This document shows positions 16,425 through 27,245 of a stretch of 64,000 nt of DNA, in pieces (position 1 is the stretch's first letter; every line of letters begins with the position of its first letter). Under the pieces are notes generated by a model, which saw only the letters and a list, made by a program, of their open reading frames with translations, made no database searches and was not told where the DNA came from. This stretch comes from Luteibacter jiangsuensis (GTDB taxonomy: Bacteria; Pseudomonadota; Gammaproteobacteria; Xanthomonadales; Rhodanobacteraceae): positions 620,001 to 684,000 of the forward strand of contig NZ_JAAQQR010000002.1 of the NCBI RefSeq assembly GCF_011742555.1, in the 5' to 3' direction. Both the position numbers and the translations under genes were made by a program.

Positions 16425-18626
16425 TCAGCCTTCCACGGCCGATGCCGGTTCCGCAGCCGCGCCGGCCGAATCCTCGAACGGCCTGAGCGAGCGGAACGCG
16501 CGCCGGTAGTCGTCCGACACCCGCTTGGCGTCCTCACCGTTGGTGATGACGCGCGGCGTGATGAGCACGAGCAACTCCGTGCGCACGCGTGCGTTCGAAC
16601 GGTCCCGGAACAGTGCGCCCAGGAGCGGAATGCGCGAGAGTCCCGGCACGCCATTCTCCTCTTTCGTGCGGAGGTCGCGTATCAACCCGCCCAGAAGCAC
16701 GGTCTGCCCACTTTGCACGGCCACTTGCGTGGTCAGCTTGCGTTTGACGATCGGCCGGTTCTGTCCGGCTGGCGCCGGATCGGGGCGACTCACTTCCTGC
16801 GCAACGTCCAGGTAGACCAGGCCACCCGGATTCACGCGCGGGCGGACGTCGAGGATGACGCCCGTATCCTTGTATTCCACCTGGCCGACCTGGTTGTTGT
16901 TGCCCAGACCCGTGTTGACGTATGTCTGCGTTACCGGGATCTGGTCGCCCACCTGGATACGGGCCTTGCGGTTGTTGACGACGACGAGTGACGGCGCGGA
17001 GAGGATCTTGGTGTTCGTGTCGCGCTCCATCGCGCGGATGGCCACCTGCAATTCGCTATTGACGAACGAATAGAAGAAGGTGTCCGGCTTGCCGCCGATG
17101 GCCGGCGCGGCGCCCAGGGCCCACTGTTGCTGGTTGCCGGGTTGCGCCACGCCGCCATTGCCGCCGGCAAGGCCCTCCAGGTACCACTGGACGCCGAAGC
17201 GAAACTCGTCGCGCAGCGACACCTCGAGGATGCGTGTCTCGATCTGGACCTGCAGGGGTACGGCGTCGAGGCGCTCGATCGCCTGCCGGATTTCGGCCCA
17301 CTGCGACGGCCGCGCGCGCACGATCAGCTGATTGTTCGAGTCCACGGCGGTGATGCTGATACCCGAGCGTGCGTCGCCCCCCTTGCCGGAGGACGCGGCC
17401 GGGGCCGGCCCCTGAAAGAACGACGACGACTCGCCGGCGTCGGCCTGCGCATCGCTACCGAGCGCGTCCGCCGCGCCGGTGCCGAACCCTTGTTCGCCGT
17501 CCAACGTGGCCGGCGCGAGGCCGGGGGCGACACGCGGCGCCGTGTCGCCCGATACGGCACCACCGAACACGTTGCCGACGTATTTCGCCACGTCCGATGC
17601 AAGCAGATTGCGTACCTCGTACACGAAAAGCCGTGGCTCGTTGCCGCCACCGCGATCGATGCGGGCCACCCAGTCGCCCACCTGGTCGATATGATCCGGC
17701 CGGGTGGCGATGACCACGAGCGCGTTCGTCCTTGTGATGGGAATGAAGCGGAACAGGCCTCCGATCGGCGTGCCGCTCTTCTCCCCGAACACCGATTCCA
17801 GCGCCGGCAGCAGTTCGTCGACGGACGCGTGCTCGAGACTGAACACCCCCACCGACATGCCCGAAATCCAGTCGACGTCGAAGGTGTCGATGGTCTCCTG
17901 GTAATTCGACAGTTCGTCGCGCGTACCCGCCACGACGAGCACATTGCGCGCGGGGTCGGCCAGGAGTACCGAACCGGGGACGACGAAAGGCTCCAGCAGT
18001 TTGGCCATGGCCGGAGCGGCCACGTGTCGAAGTGGATAGAGGCGCGCCTGCAGGCCGGGCGCCGGTTTCGCGGCTTTCAGGCTGGGCGCTATGCGCCCGG
18101 GAACGGCACGCGCGGCGGGCAGCACGCTGTAACGGCCCTGCTCGCGTACCAGCGCATTGCCCGTCCACGAGAGCAGGGTCTCCAGGATCGGCAGGGCTTC
18201 CTCCTGCCGGACCGGCTTCGCGGTGGAAAAGGAAATCGAGCCTTCCACGCCGGGAGCGATGGAATAGTTCACGTCGAGCAGGTCGCCGAGAATCGCCTTC
18301 ACCACCGCTTCGATCGGCTGGTTTTCGAAGTTGAGCGTGACGGAGCCCGCACCCTCCGCATCCTGTCTGGGGTTCTTGGCGGCATTCGGCGCGATGAAAC
18401 GACCGCTGCCGCGCCGGATGTCGCCCTTCGCGTTGGCCGACGCGGCGGCTTCGGCGGCCGAGATGTCAGCGTCTTGCCCCGGGATGGGAAGTGCCGAAGG
18501 CACGGGCCGGTCGAGCCCCACCAGGGCCTCCCGTTCGAGGTCGCCGTCGGATCGCAGGTTCTTCGGGGTGCAAGCCACCGTCAGCATGGCCGTGAGCACG
18601 GCCATGCCGATGTTTCCGCGTTTCAT
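16425..18626 (-). CDS. gspD: Type II secretion system secretin GspD/XpsD
   Basis: A 733-residue outer-membrane secretin, the multimeric exit channel for folded exoproteins. The N-terminus has a lipoprotein signal with lipobox LTVAC (Cys about 19), as in Xanthomonas XpsD. N-domains follow (about 95-420), including VEGSISFSTAKPV and repeated N1/N2-type blocks (NVLVVAGTRDEL, NALVVIATRPDHID). A Ser/Gly/Ala-rich linker interrupts the N3 region. The C-terminal secretin domain carries QVGDQIPVTQTYV and ends in VLITPRVI. As in Xanthomonas, the gene is last in the operon, 36 bases after gspN, with GGAGG-type sequence in that gap. Confidence 0.95.
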   Translation of the reverse strand: MKRGNIGMAVLTAMLTVACTPKNLRSDGDLEREALVGLDRPVPSALPIPGQDADISAAEAAASANAKGDIRRGSGRFIAPNAAKNPRQDAEGAGSVTLNFENQPIEAVVKAILGDLLDVNYSIAPGVEGSISFSTAKPVRQEEALPILETLLSWTGNALVREQGRYSVLPAARAVPGRIAPSLKAAKPAPGLQARLYPLRHVAAPAMAKLLEPFVVPGSVLLADPARNVLVVAGTRDELSNYQETIDTFDVDWISGMSVGVFSLEHASVDELLPALESVFGEKSGTPIGGLFRFIPITRTNALVVIATRPDHIDQVGDWVARIDRGGGNEPRLFVYEVRNLLASDVAKYVGNVFGGAVSGDTAPRVAPGLAPATLDGEQGFGTGAADALGSDAQADAGESSSFFQGPAPAASSGKGGDARSGISITAVDSNNQLIVRARPSQWAEIRQAIERLDAVPLQVQIETRILEVSLRDEFRFGVQWYLEGLAGGNGGVAQPGNQQQWALGAAPAIGGKPDTFFYSFVNSELQVAIRAMERDTNTKILSAPSLVVVNNRKARIQVGDQIPVTQTYVNTGLGNNNQVGQVEYKDTGVILDVRPRVNPGGLVYLDVAQEVSRPDPAPAGQNRPIVKRKLTTQVAVQSGQTVLLGGLIRDLRTKEENGVPGLSRIPLLGALFRDRSNARVRTELLVLITPRVITNGEDAKRVSDDYRRAFRSLRPFEDSAGAAAEPASAVEG

Positions 18627-18662
18627 GATGTTTCCTCCTTCCCTGAGGGCGTGCGTGCCCTG

Positions 18663-19439
18663 CTACTTCAGATCCGTGGCCTGTTGTTGTCGCTGCTGCT
18701 GTTCCATGCGCCGTCGCTGCACGGCTTGCTTCAAGGCTTCGATGCGGGCTCGCTGAAGCGCGTCGTCGTCCTGCCGGGGTTGCGGCGCCCGCGAAGTCGA
18801 CGCCGGCGCGGGCTTGGGCAGCGAAGGCCCGGTGATGCCGGACGAAACCTGCCGTTCCACGTGCACGCCATTGCCGGCCGGCTGCGGACGCGGCGGAACG
18901 GATGGCTGCCCAGGCACCGGCGGCACGCCAGGCCTCTGCGCGCCGTTGGTCAGCGGATCGGGCGCCGCCACCTTCAGTGTGAGTTCGCGACGTTCGCCAC
19001 CGCTTTCGAAGATGGCGCTGCGAGGCGTGAGCGAGGCGAGCGTCCAGTGCCCGTCGGCAAGTGCGGTGCCTTCCTTGACGCGCACGGTGGTGTCCTTGCT
19101 CCGGTCGCGAAGCAGCGCCATGCGAAGGCCGGGCGTGACGATGATGCCCGTGAGTTCGAGGTCGCCGATGTTGCCGGTGTCGTCGCCCGCGTCCGCGACA
19201 GCGGCAGGCTTGCGGTCGGCCATGAAGAGCGGACGCTGCCAGACCTCCGCGAAGCGCGCCAGCGGCGTGGGCGCGGGCATGGCGACGGGACGGGCAGCGG
19301 GAAGCGGCTCCGGCGTGCCTGGGGCGTCCCAGCGCACGCCTTGTCCCACGCCCAGCAGGAGGGCAGCGACGAGCGCGGCCAGCACGGCGGCGACGGCCGC
19401 GAGCACGGGCGTCAGGCGACGCTGGCCCGCGGCGTTCAC
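18663..19439 (-). CDS. gspN: Type II secretion protein N (XpsN-like, GspC-type role)
   Basis: A 258-residue inner-membrane protein starting at a GTG that overlaps the gspM stop (GTGA). One N-terminal membrane segment (about 10-33, AAVLAALVAALLLG) is followed by a periplasmic HR-like domain (ARFAEVWQRPLFMADRKP ... LELTGIIVTPG). It ends in a Pro-rich, then Gln/Arg-rich tail. In Xanthomonas, XpsN works with XpsL and XpsM and links them to the secretin XpsD, taking the place of GspC. No other gspC is present in the operon, consistent with that. The long frame continuing upstream of the GTG is only antisense-type overlap with gspM. Confidence 0.88.
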   Translation of the reverse strand: MNAAGQRRLTPVLAAVAAVLAALVAALLLGVGQGVRWDAPGTPEPLPAARPVAMPAPTPLARFAEVWQRPLFMADRKPAAVADAGDDTGNIGDLELTGIIVTPGLRMALLRDRSKDTTVRVKEGTALADGHWTLASLTPRSAIFESGGERRELTLKVAAPDPLTNGAQRPGVPPVPGQPSVPPRPQPAGNGVHVERQVSSGITGPSLPKPAPASTSRAPQPRQDDDALQRARIEALKQAVQRRRMEQQQRQQQATDLK

Positions 19440-20038
19440 GAAGCCGCCTTCGCCGCGCGCGCGGCATGGATGTAACCGGAAACGGTGAACTGGACTTCCA
19501 TCGGTGCCGCCGCTCCCGAGCGGGCGGCGACGGGGTTGCGGTAGATGCTGAAATCCTCGATGAAGAGATAAGGCGTTTCTTCCTCGATGTCGTGCAGCAC
19601 GGCCGTCATGGGCTGCATCTGGCAGCGCAGGCTGATGTTGACCGTGACCTTGCGGTAGGGGTCGCCCGCCTTCTCCTGGCTGGGCACGGGCATCTTCTGC
19701 ACGACGTCGCATGCGCCGTCCTCGCGATGGGCCGCAGCAACATCGACGATGCGCTGCATGAGCCCGGCGGCCGCGGCGTTGGTGTCGTCGCCGGGCAGGA
19801 AGGCGTCGCTGCGCGTTTGCCCCTGCTCCAGCGCGGCCAGGCGCTTTTCCAGTTGCGGCCGCTCGGCAATGGCCGCGGCGAACCGGCGCTGGGTGTCGCG
19901 CAGGTCGTCCATCTGTTCCGCGATGGCAAGCTGGGGGGCTACGAACCACCAGTGCACGAGGGCGAAATAGCCGGCGACGACCACGACCAGCAGCAGCAAC
20001 AACGCGGCGATGCGGGACTCAACGGGCTTCATGCGCAT
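19436..20038 (-). CDS. gspM: Type II secretion system protein GspM/XpsM
   Basis: A 200-residue inner-membrane platform protein. A single membrane segment (IAALLLLLVVVVAGYFALVH, about 10-29) is followed by a coiled-coil-prone stretch and a periplasmic ferredoxin-like domain. It pairs with GspL to anchor the ATPase. The start lies inside gspL by about 20 bases; a second Met two codons on (20032) is equally possible. The end is coupled to gspN by GTGA. Confidence 0.88.
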   Translation of the reverse strand: MRMKPVESRIAALLLLLVVVVAGYFALVHWWFVAPQLAIAEQMDDLRDTQRRFAAAIAERPQLEKRLAALEQGQTRSDAFLPGDDTNAAAAGLMQRIVDVAAAHREDGACDVVQKMPVPSQEKAGDPYRKVTVNISLRCQMQPMTAVLHDIEEETPYLFIEDFSIYRNPVAARSGAAAPMEVQFTVSGYIHAARAAKAAS

Positions 20039-21167
20039 TGACGGCCTCCTGCTTCGGCATCACTGCTTTCGCCTGCATGTAGAAGCGCTCCTTGCCTGAC
20101 GTGGGGTCGGACTGAATGGTGCCCTGGAAGCTCGGCTCGCCGATGGTGCGCGCGCCCTTCAAAGCGTCGATGAGGCGTGCCGCCTGCGGACTCTGCCCCT
20201 GGAAACCCAGCTGGCCCGTGGCGTTGAGCGTGAAGCGCTCCAGCCATGTGTCGTCGGGCAACCGATGGGTGAGTTCGTCCAGCACGGGAAGAATGGAGGG
20301 GCTTTCAGTTTTCTTGCGGGCGAGGAATCCGGAAGCGCCGGCGCTCTCGGTCAGGCGCTGACGCAATGCCGACACGCGCTGCGCATCGGCGCGCATCGAC
20401 TCCACCGTGGCGGTCATCGTTTCCAGCGCCACGTTGCGATTGTGCAGCCAGGCTGCCATGGCGGCGAAGACGAGCAGCACGATGGCCGCCGCAAGCGCCG
20501 CATTGAGGCGGCGACGGCGGTCGACACGACGCGGCGCCCGCGCCGGCGGCAGCAGGTCGACTCCCGCGAGCGCCTCGCCCTGGCCCACGTCGACGCGATC
20601 GGGGTGGATACCGAGCGCGACGAGTTCGTCGAGCAGCGGATCGAGCGTGGCCCGCGGCGTGGCGGCCAGTTCCGCGACGAAGCGGCCCTCCGCCGCCGTC
20701 TCCTGGAGTTCGCGAACACCGTAGTGGATGTCTTCCGCGCGGAAAGGCGTCTGCCGGTCGAGGTCGAAGCCCACGACCTGACGCAGGTTGTCCCGCGCGG
20801 CGAGCGGCAACACCAGGCGTCGACGCAACACCTGTGTGGCGGGCAACACGAGCGCGACGCGACGGTCGGCCGGGTCGGCTTCCGCCAGCGCGTGCGCCAG
20901 CAGGCCCGCGCGATGCTCCGGCGGATCGACGTCGGCGACGTCGACAAGGCTGCCACCCTCGCCTGCCCGGCGCAGGCGCCAGCCCTCGGCGACCCGCTCG
21001 ACGACGTACCAGCGCTGACCGCCCGCGAACGCGGAGCGCCATCGCACCGGCACCAGCGGCGCCAGTTCGTTGCCCCACCAGCGCAGGAAGCCGGGCAGCG
21101 CGCTGCCGCGCCAGGCACGGCGCAGGCGGTCGAGCTGTAGTTGCGAGGCGTCCTGCAGGGTGCTCAT
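20019..21167 (-). CDS. gspL: Type II secretion system protein GspL/XpsL
   Basis: A 382-residue bitopic platform protein. Roughly 220 cytoplasmic residues with an actin/PilM-like fold should bind the N-domain of the ATPase GspE. One membrane helix follows (AALAAAIVLLVFAAMAAWL), then a PilN-like periplasmic domain. The start is an ATGA overlap with gspK. Position and topology, rather than strong motifs, fix the assignment. Confidence 0.88.
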   Translation of the reverse strand: MSTLQDASQLQLDRLRRAWRGSALPGFLRWWGNELAPLVPVRWRSAFAGGQRWYVVERVAEGWRLRRAGEGGSLVDVADVDPPEHRAGLLAHALAEADPADRRVALVLPATQVLRRRLVLPLAARDNLRQVVGFDLDRQTPFRAEDIHYGVRELQETAAEGRFVAELAATPRATLDPLLDELVALGIHPDRVDVGQGEALAGVDLLPPARAPRRVDRRRRLNAALAAAIVLLVFAAMAAWLHNRNVALETMTATVESMRADAQRVSALRQRLTESAGASGFLARKKTESPSILPVLDELTHRLPDDTWLERFTLNATGQLGFQGQSPQAARLIDALKGARTIGEPSFQGTIQSDPTSGKERFYMQAKAVMPKQEAVNAHEAR

Positions 21168-22018
21168 TCAACGTCTCCTTCGCGCCAACGCAATACGGCG
21201 TAGGGCTGGTTACCCGATCTTATCCCACGCAATCGGACGGTCGATGTAAGGGAACTCCTGGTTCCATCGTCAAGGATCGCTTCCGCACGTATCGTGTGTG
21301 TGACGCCGTTACCGCCCGCGAGGTTTGCCCCATCGGCCTGACCGCGCTTGGCCAGTATGGCCTCCGCTCCCGCGCGGCCGAGCCCGGGAATCGCCGCCAG
21401 CGCCAGTGGCTGCGCGTGCTCGGCGTTAGGCCGCTCGCGGCCGGACCAGATGGTGAGCGCCGGCGCCACCGCCGTCCAGGTGGTCGCGTCCATGCCCAGC
21501 ACCATGCGTGCTTCCTCGACCGTGGCGAACGGTCCGTTGCGCGGTCCGTAGCCGAGGCCGGCGGCATCGTACTGTGGCTTCTTCGCCCCGTTGGGCGAAG
21601 CGGCGTCGCCCGGCCGCCGCCAGTCCTGGATGGCTGCGGAGAGCCGGTGAGCCCTGTCGTCCGCGACGCCAGCCGCCTTGAAGAGTCCGTCGAGAACGTC
21701 GCCGGAGGCCGCGTTGAGATCCACCTTGCCGTCTTCGTCCACGATCGATATCGACACCTTCGCGTCGTCGAAGTCGAAGGCATAGACGCGGCCGTCCGCG
21801 ATCCAGCGCGAACGGAAGTCCCGAGCCTGAAGCGCTTCGATGGCCCGCATCACACCGGCTTCGGCCGCGTAGTGCGCGCGTGTCTGCGCGTACTGGTACC
21901 TCGCCTGCAGGCCCTCGGTGCGGGCCAGTGCGGCGAAGCCGCCGAGCATGATCGCCAGGAGCGTGCAGCCCCAAAGCACGATGAGGAGGGCGACGCCCCG
22001 TTCGCGCGTGGACATCAT
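21164..22018 (-). CDS. gspK: Type II secretion minor pseudopilin GspK/XpsK
   Basis: A 284-residue pseudopilin that caps the pseudopilus tip. A short basic leader (MSTRERG) ends at the prepilin peptidase site before VALLIVLWG. The +5 Glu of other pseudopilins is replaced, as is usual for GspK. The helical insert and C-terminal helix-hairpin-helix-like block (LALAAIPGLGRAGAEAILAK) are typical of T2SSK. ATG 22018 overlaps the gspJ stop (ATGA); the adjacent ATG 22015 is possible. Confidence 0.92.
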   Translation of the reverse strand: MMSTRERGVALLIVLWGCTLLAIMLGGFAALARTEGLQARYQYAQTRAHYAAEAGVMRAIEALQARDFRSRWIADGRVYAFDFDDAKVSISIVDEDGKVDLNAASGDVLDGLFKAAGVADDRAHRLSAAIQDWRRPGDAASPNGAKKPQYDAAGLGYGPRNGPFATVEEARMVLGMDATTWTAVAPALTIWSGRERPNAEHAQPLALAAIPGLGRAGAEAILAKRGQADGANLAGGNGVTHTIRAEAILDDGTRSSLTSTVRLRGIRSGNQPYAVLRWREGDVE

Positions 22019-22680
22019 CGCCTCACCGGTCCATGCGGAAGGCGCCCGACGTTGAAGCCGTTGCGCGATGCGGAGGGATCGATCCGCACCGGGGCGACCA
22101 GCATCGGGAAGGCCACGTTGCCGTCCACCTCCAGCTCGACGCGAACCAGCGACGGGGTGCGGCGGCCATCGGACCACGCGTCCGACCAGTCGCCGGGACG
22201 GTTCTGCTCGTCCATGCCACGGTAACTGAACGACCCCTTGCGAATGCCGCGCAGCAGTACCTCCGGCTCGCCGAGCGGCTGTGGATCGCTGCCGTCGGGC
22301 GGCAACAGCGCAAGGCGCACTTCGAGCCGATAGCCGGACGCGCCGTCATCGACGAGCGAGACGGTCTGCAGCTGCGGCCCAAGCCGCGACAGGTACCCCG
22401 GCAGGGGTGCCACGAAGCGCAGCCCCTTGCTATCGCCGGAGAACACGATGGGGTCGCCATCGTCGGTCTGATCGAACGGCACCACCAGTGCCTGCGCGAG
22501 TTCCGCGCGGAGGAAGTTCTGTGCCGAGCGGATCTCGTCCATGCGCTGGATGGCGTTGTCGCCACTACGCACGATGCGCGTGGCCGTGCTGATGCCCGAG
22601 TACACCCCCAGCAATACGATCGTGAGCAGCGCGAGCGCCGCCAGCACCTCCATGAGGCTGAAACCGTGCGCACGCCTCAC
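22015..22680 (-). CDS. gspJ: Type II secretion minor pseudopilin GspJ/XpsJ
   Basis: A 221-residue pseudopilin. GTG at 22680 overlaps the gspI stop (GTGA) and gives a minimal leader VRRAHG before the cleavage and methylation site FSLMEVLAALALL, with the conserved +5 Glu. The frame's earlier starts would give an implausible leader. GspI, J and K form the tip complex that primes the pseudopilus. Confidence 0.92.
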   Translation of the reverse strand: MRRAHGFSLMEVLAALALLTIVLLGVYSGISTATRIVRSGDNAIQRMDEIRSAQNFLRAELAQALVVPFDQTDDGDPIVFSGDSKGLRFVAPLPGYLSRLGPQLQTVSLVDDGASGYRLEVRLALLPPDGSDPQPLGEPEVLLRGIRKGSFSYRGMDEQNRPGDWSDAWSDGRRTPSLVRVELEVDGNVAFPMLVAPVRIDPSASRNGFNVGRLPHGPVRR

Positions 22681-23108
22681 GGCGGGTTGCCTCCGCCCGA
22701 ACCGGCGAGGCGCAGGGTCGAGAACCGGGCATGGCGTTCGTCGCCGCCCTGCCCCCACACCACGTCGAGATCCAGGCGATACAAGCCGCCACCGATGTCG
22801 TCGCCAGGCCGCGCGTCGGTCGTGGGCGCCTCGTCCTGCGGTTGGTAGCGAGTGACGTTCATGCGCCAGCGATACGTGTCGTCGAAGCGGCCCTCGGTTG
22901 CGCCCTCGCGCACGGGCTCCATGACGAACGCGCCGTCGAGCAGCGTGCGTGCGCGCAGGGCCGCCTGGGTGCGTTCGTTCGCGCGCGCGGTGAGGCTCAA
23001 CGAACTGCCGGCGACCTGCATGAGGGCCGCGAAAGCGATGGCGAGCACGGCGATGGCCGCGATCACCTCGAGCAGGCTGAAACCGTGCTGGCGCCGGGGA
23101 AACGTCAT
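22677..23108 (-). CDS. gspI: Type II secretion minor pseudopilin GspI/XpsI
   Basis: A 143-residue pseudopilin starting at ATG 23108 in an ATGA overlap with gspH. The leader MTFPRRQHG is followed by FSLLEVIAAIAVLAIAF, with cleavage after the Gly and Glu at +5. It is a core member of the tip complex. The upstream in-frame extension is rejected because it would put 27 residues before the cleavage site and has no ribosome-binding sequence. Confidence 0.92.
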   Translation of the reverse strand: MTFPRRQHGFSLLEVIAAIAVLAIAFAALMQVAGSSLSLTARANERTQAALRARTLLDGAFVMEPVREGATEGRFDDTYRWRMNVTRYQPQDEAPTTDARPGDDIGGGLYRLDLDVVWGQGGDERHARFSTLRLAGSGGGNPP

Positions 23109-23629
23109 TTCGAATCCACGACGCTGACGGCGCCGGTAAGCCAGGCCACGTTCACGTGCCACTCGCGTTGCCCGCGCTTGAGCGTGATGCGCCCCCCCGT
23201 GGAACTGCCGTCTGGGAAGAAGCGGATGCGGCCCGTGGTGTCGTTGGCCTGATCTTCGCGCGCGCTGGTGATCGACACGCGCATGTCTTTGGGCAGGCGT
23301 ACGTCCGGCTTGCCCGGGGCCTTATAGGTCGACGCCGCCGTGTCCACTTCCAGTGCGAGGGCTTTGCCGCGCACGATGGATTGCGCACGTGTCCAGCGCA
23401 GTGCGGCGGCCAGTTCGCCGCTGGCCGCGTTCACGCGCGCGCTGGCAAGGCCCTGCGTGATGGGAATGGATACGGCGGCCGCGGCGATCCCGATGAGCAG
23501 GATCACGGCCAGCATTTCGAACAATGTGAATCCCCGTGAGGAGCGCGCTGGACCATTTATGCCCGCCGGGGTACGAACCGTCTTTCCGCGTGTTCCATTC
23601 GCGCGCCAGCGCGCTTCCCACGCACGCAT
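23105..23629 (-). CDS. gspH: Type II secretion minor pseudopilin GspH/XpsH
   Basis: A 174-residue pseudopilin with the site RG before FTLFEMLAVILLIGIA and Glu at +5. The leader from ATG 23629 is long, about 33 residues, but the upstream AAGGA at a 9-base distance supports this start and no better in-frame start is visible. The globular domain (RIRFFPDGSSTGGRITL) is typical of GspH. It lies 15 bases after gspG. Confidence 0.9.
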   Translation of the reverse strand: MRAWEARWRANGTRGKTVRTPAGINGPARSSRGFTLFEMLAVILLIGIAAAAVSIPITQGLASARVNAASGELAAALRWTRAQSIVRGKALALEVDTAASTYKAPGKPDVRLPKDMRVSITSAREDQANDTTGRIRFFPDGSSTGGRITLKRGQREWHVNVAWLTGAVSVVDSK

Positions 23630-23644
23630 TGCCAGGTGTCCTTC

Positions 23645-24070
23645 TTACTGCCAGTTGCCGACGTCGGCCGCGTAGCCGTCGCCACCGGCCTTGCCGTCCT
23701 GGCCGTAGAACACGAGGTCGAAGCTGCCGTGTTCGCCGGGGTAGCGGTAACCGAAAGCATGGCCCCAGGGATCCTTGAGGTCGGATTCCTTCGCGTAGGG
23801 ACCCTGCCAGTTGCTGGCATCGGCCGGTTTGGCGACCAGGTCTTCCAGGGCATGCGGCGGCGTGCCGTTGTCCAGCGCGTAGTTCTCGATCTTCTGCCCG
23901 AGCGTGGTGAGCTGGGCTTTGCCGGCGCCGTACTTGCCCTTGTCGACGTTCTTGCCGACCTGGGTGACCACGATGGCGCCGATGATGCCGATCAGCACGA
24001 TCACGGCGAGCATTTCCAGCAGGGTGAAACCGCGGGCATGGCTATGACGGAGGGGACGGAAGGCACGCAT
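23645..24070 (-). CDS. gspG: Type II secretion major pseudopilin GspG/XpsG
   Basis: A 141-residue major pseudopilin that polymerises into the piston-like fibre. The leader MRAFRPLRHSHARG precedes FTLLEMLAVIVLIGIIGAIV with Glu at +5. The C-terminal part shows the GspG hallmark DPWGHAFGYRYPGEHGSFDL followed by an Asp/Gly-rich loop (calcium-binding in this family). AAGGAG lies 7 bases before ATG 24070. It has a 26-base gap from gspF. Confidence 0.95.
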   Translation of the reverse strand: MRAFRPLRHSHARGFTLLEMLAVIVLIGIIGAIVVTQVGKNVDKGKYGAGKAQLTTLGQKIENYALDNGTPPHALEDLVAKPADASNWQGPYAKESDLKDPWGHAFGYRYPGEHGSFDLVFYGQDGKAGGDGYAADVGNWQ

Positions 24071-24096
24071 GGGAAAGCTCCTTGGAACGGATTCGG

Positions 24097-25314
24097 TCAG
24101 TTGATGTTGCTGGTGAGACTGAGTAGCGGCAGCAGGATCGCCGCCATGATGAAGGCGACGAGGACGGTCATGACGATGGTGAGGGTCGGCACCAGCGCGG
24201 CAAGCAGGCGATCGATGGCGCGCTTGGCTTCCACGTCGAAGGTGTCCGCCACCTTGAGCAGCATGGTATCCAGCGCGCCAGCCTCCTCGCCCACCTGGAT
24301 CATCTGCAGCGCGAGCCGGGGGAAACGTTCCGTCTGGGCCAACGCGCTACCGAGTCCGGCGCCGCCTTTCACGCGATCGGCGGCCTGCTCCAGCGCCAGG
24401 TCGAGCGCACGGTTGCCGGTGACCTGCCGCGCGATGGCGAGCGAGGAAAGCAGCGGCACGCCGTTCTTCAGCAACGTGCCGAGGGTGCGCGCGATGCGTG
24501 CGGTTTCCACCTTCAGCAGCAGCGGACCGGCCACGCGCATCGTGAGCAGGCGGCCATGGAACGCCAGCTTCGTGTCGGGATCGCGCAGGCGCAGCCGGAG
24601 CACCATGCCGAGCATCACGAGCAGCACGATGATCGCCCACCACCAGTCGCTGATGGCGGTGCCCATGGCCAGCACCACCTGGGTGATGAGCGGAATCGGC
24701 ACCTGCATGTCGGCGAAGATGGGCACGAACTGCGGCACCACATAAGCCAGCAGCAACACCAGCGAACCGAGCACGCCGACCATGAGGAAGGCGGGATAGA
24801 TCAGCGCATTGATGATGCTGCCGCGCAGGGCCTGCGCGCGTTCGAGATAATCGGCGAGGCGGCGCAGCGTTTCGTCCAGCGATCCGCCCGCTTCGCCGGC
24901 ACGCACCAGGCTGACGTACAGACGCGGGAACACGCCGTTTTCCTCGTCGAGGGCGGTCGACAGCGCGGTTCCCCCACGTACGCGGTCGCGGATGCGCTCG
25001 ACCATGTTCTTCGCGCGCTCGCCCTCGGGGAGGTCGAGCAGGATGCCCAGCGCGCGATCGAGTGGCTGGCCCGCACCGAGCAGTGTCGCCAGCTGGTGCG
25101 TGAACTGGGCGAGCTGGTCGCCGGTGAAGGGGCCCTTGCGGAACATCGCGGCGATGCCGCCACCCGAGGATTCGCCATCGGCCGGCGCGGCTTCCAGCGG
25201 CGTGTGCCCCTGGTCGTGCAGCCGCGCGACCACGTCCTCCACGGACGTGGCTTCCATCCTTCCCGAGAGGACTTCGCCGGCGGCGCTGATGGCTCGGTAA
25301 CGGAACTGGCTCAT
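24097..25314 (-). CDS. gspF: Type II secretion inner-membrane protein GspF/XpsF
   Basis: A 405-residue polytopic platform protein. Two homologous GspF cytoplasmic domains (about 70-190 and 270-400) are separated by membrane helices, with a third helix at the C-terminus (IVMTVLVAFIMAAILLPLL). The family motif FTHQLATLLGAGQPLDRAL is present near residue 70. It starts 8 bases after gspE. Confidence 0.95.
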   Translation of the reverse strand: MSQFRYRAISAAGEVLSGRMEATSVEDVVARLHDQGHTPLEAAPADGESSGGGIAAMFRKGPFTGDQLAQFTHQLATLLGAGQPLDRALGILLDLPEGERAKNMVERIRDRVRGGTALSTALDEENGVFPRLYVSLVRAGEAGGSLDETLRRLADYLERAQALRGSIINALIYPAFLMVGVLGSLVLLLAYVVPQFVPIFADMQVPIPLITQVVLAMGTAISDWWWAIIVLLVMLGMVLRLRLRDPDTKLAFHGRLLTMRVAGPLLLKVETARIARTLGTLLKNGVPLLSSLAIARQVTGNRALDLALEQAADRVKGGAGLGSALAQTERFPRLALQMIQVGEEAGALDTMLLKVADTFDVEAKRAIDRLLAALVPTLTIVMTVLVAFIMAAILLPLLSLTSNIN

Positions 25315-25322
25315 GCGCAGGC

Positions 25323-27047
<1,725 letters not shown>

Positions 27048-27181
27048 GCCTTCTCCACACGGTCCGTTGAATGCGTTTTCCGCCGCGATCGTTCCTGACC
27101 GCACGGGCCGCTATTGGTAGCACATACCGTGCGTCGACGGCGACCGCGAGCCTCGTGATCCGCGACGTGGCGCAAAAAGGA

Positions 27182-27205
27182 AAAGCCGGCGTCGCCGCCG
27201 GCTTT
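27182..27205 (-). terminator. Rho-independent terminator of the adhesin gene
   Basis: AAAGCCGGC and GCCGGCTTT form a 9-bp stem with a 6-base loop. Read on the minus strand it is followed by a T-rich tract (TTTTCCTTTTT). It lies 41 bases past the adhesin stop and ends transcription before the secretion operon. The spacer 27048-27181 between it and gspE should hold the operon promoter; no clear -35/-10 pair was found. Confidence 0.85.
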
Positions 27206-27245
27206 CAAGGACTTGGCGGCGCCTTGTGGGCCGCCGCCGGGTTCA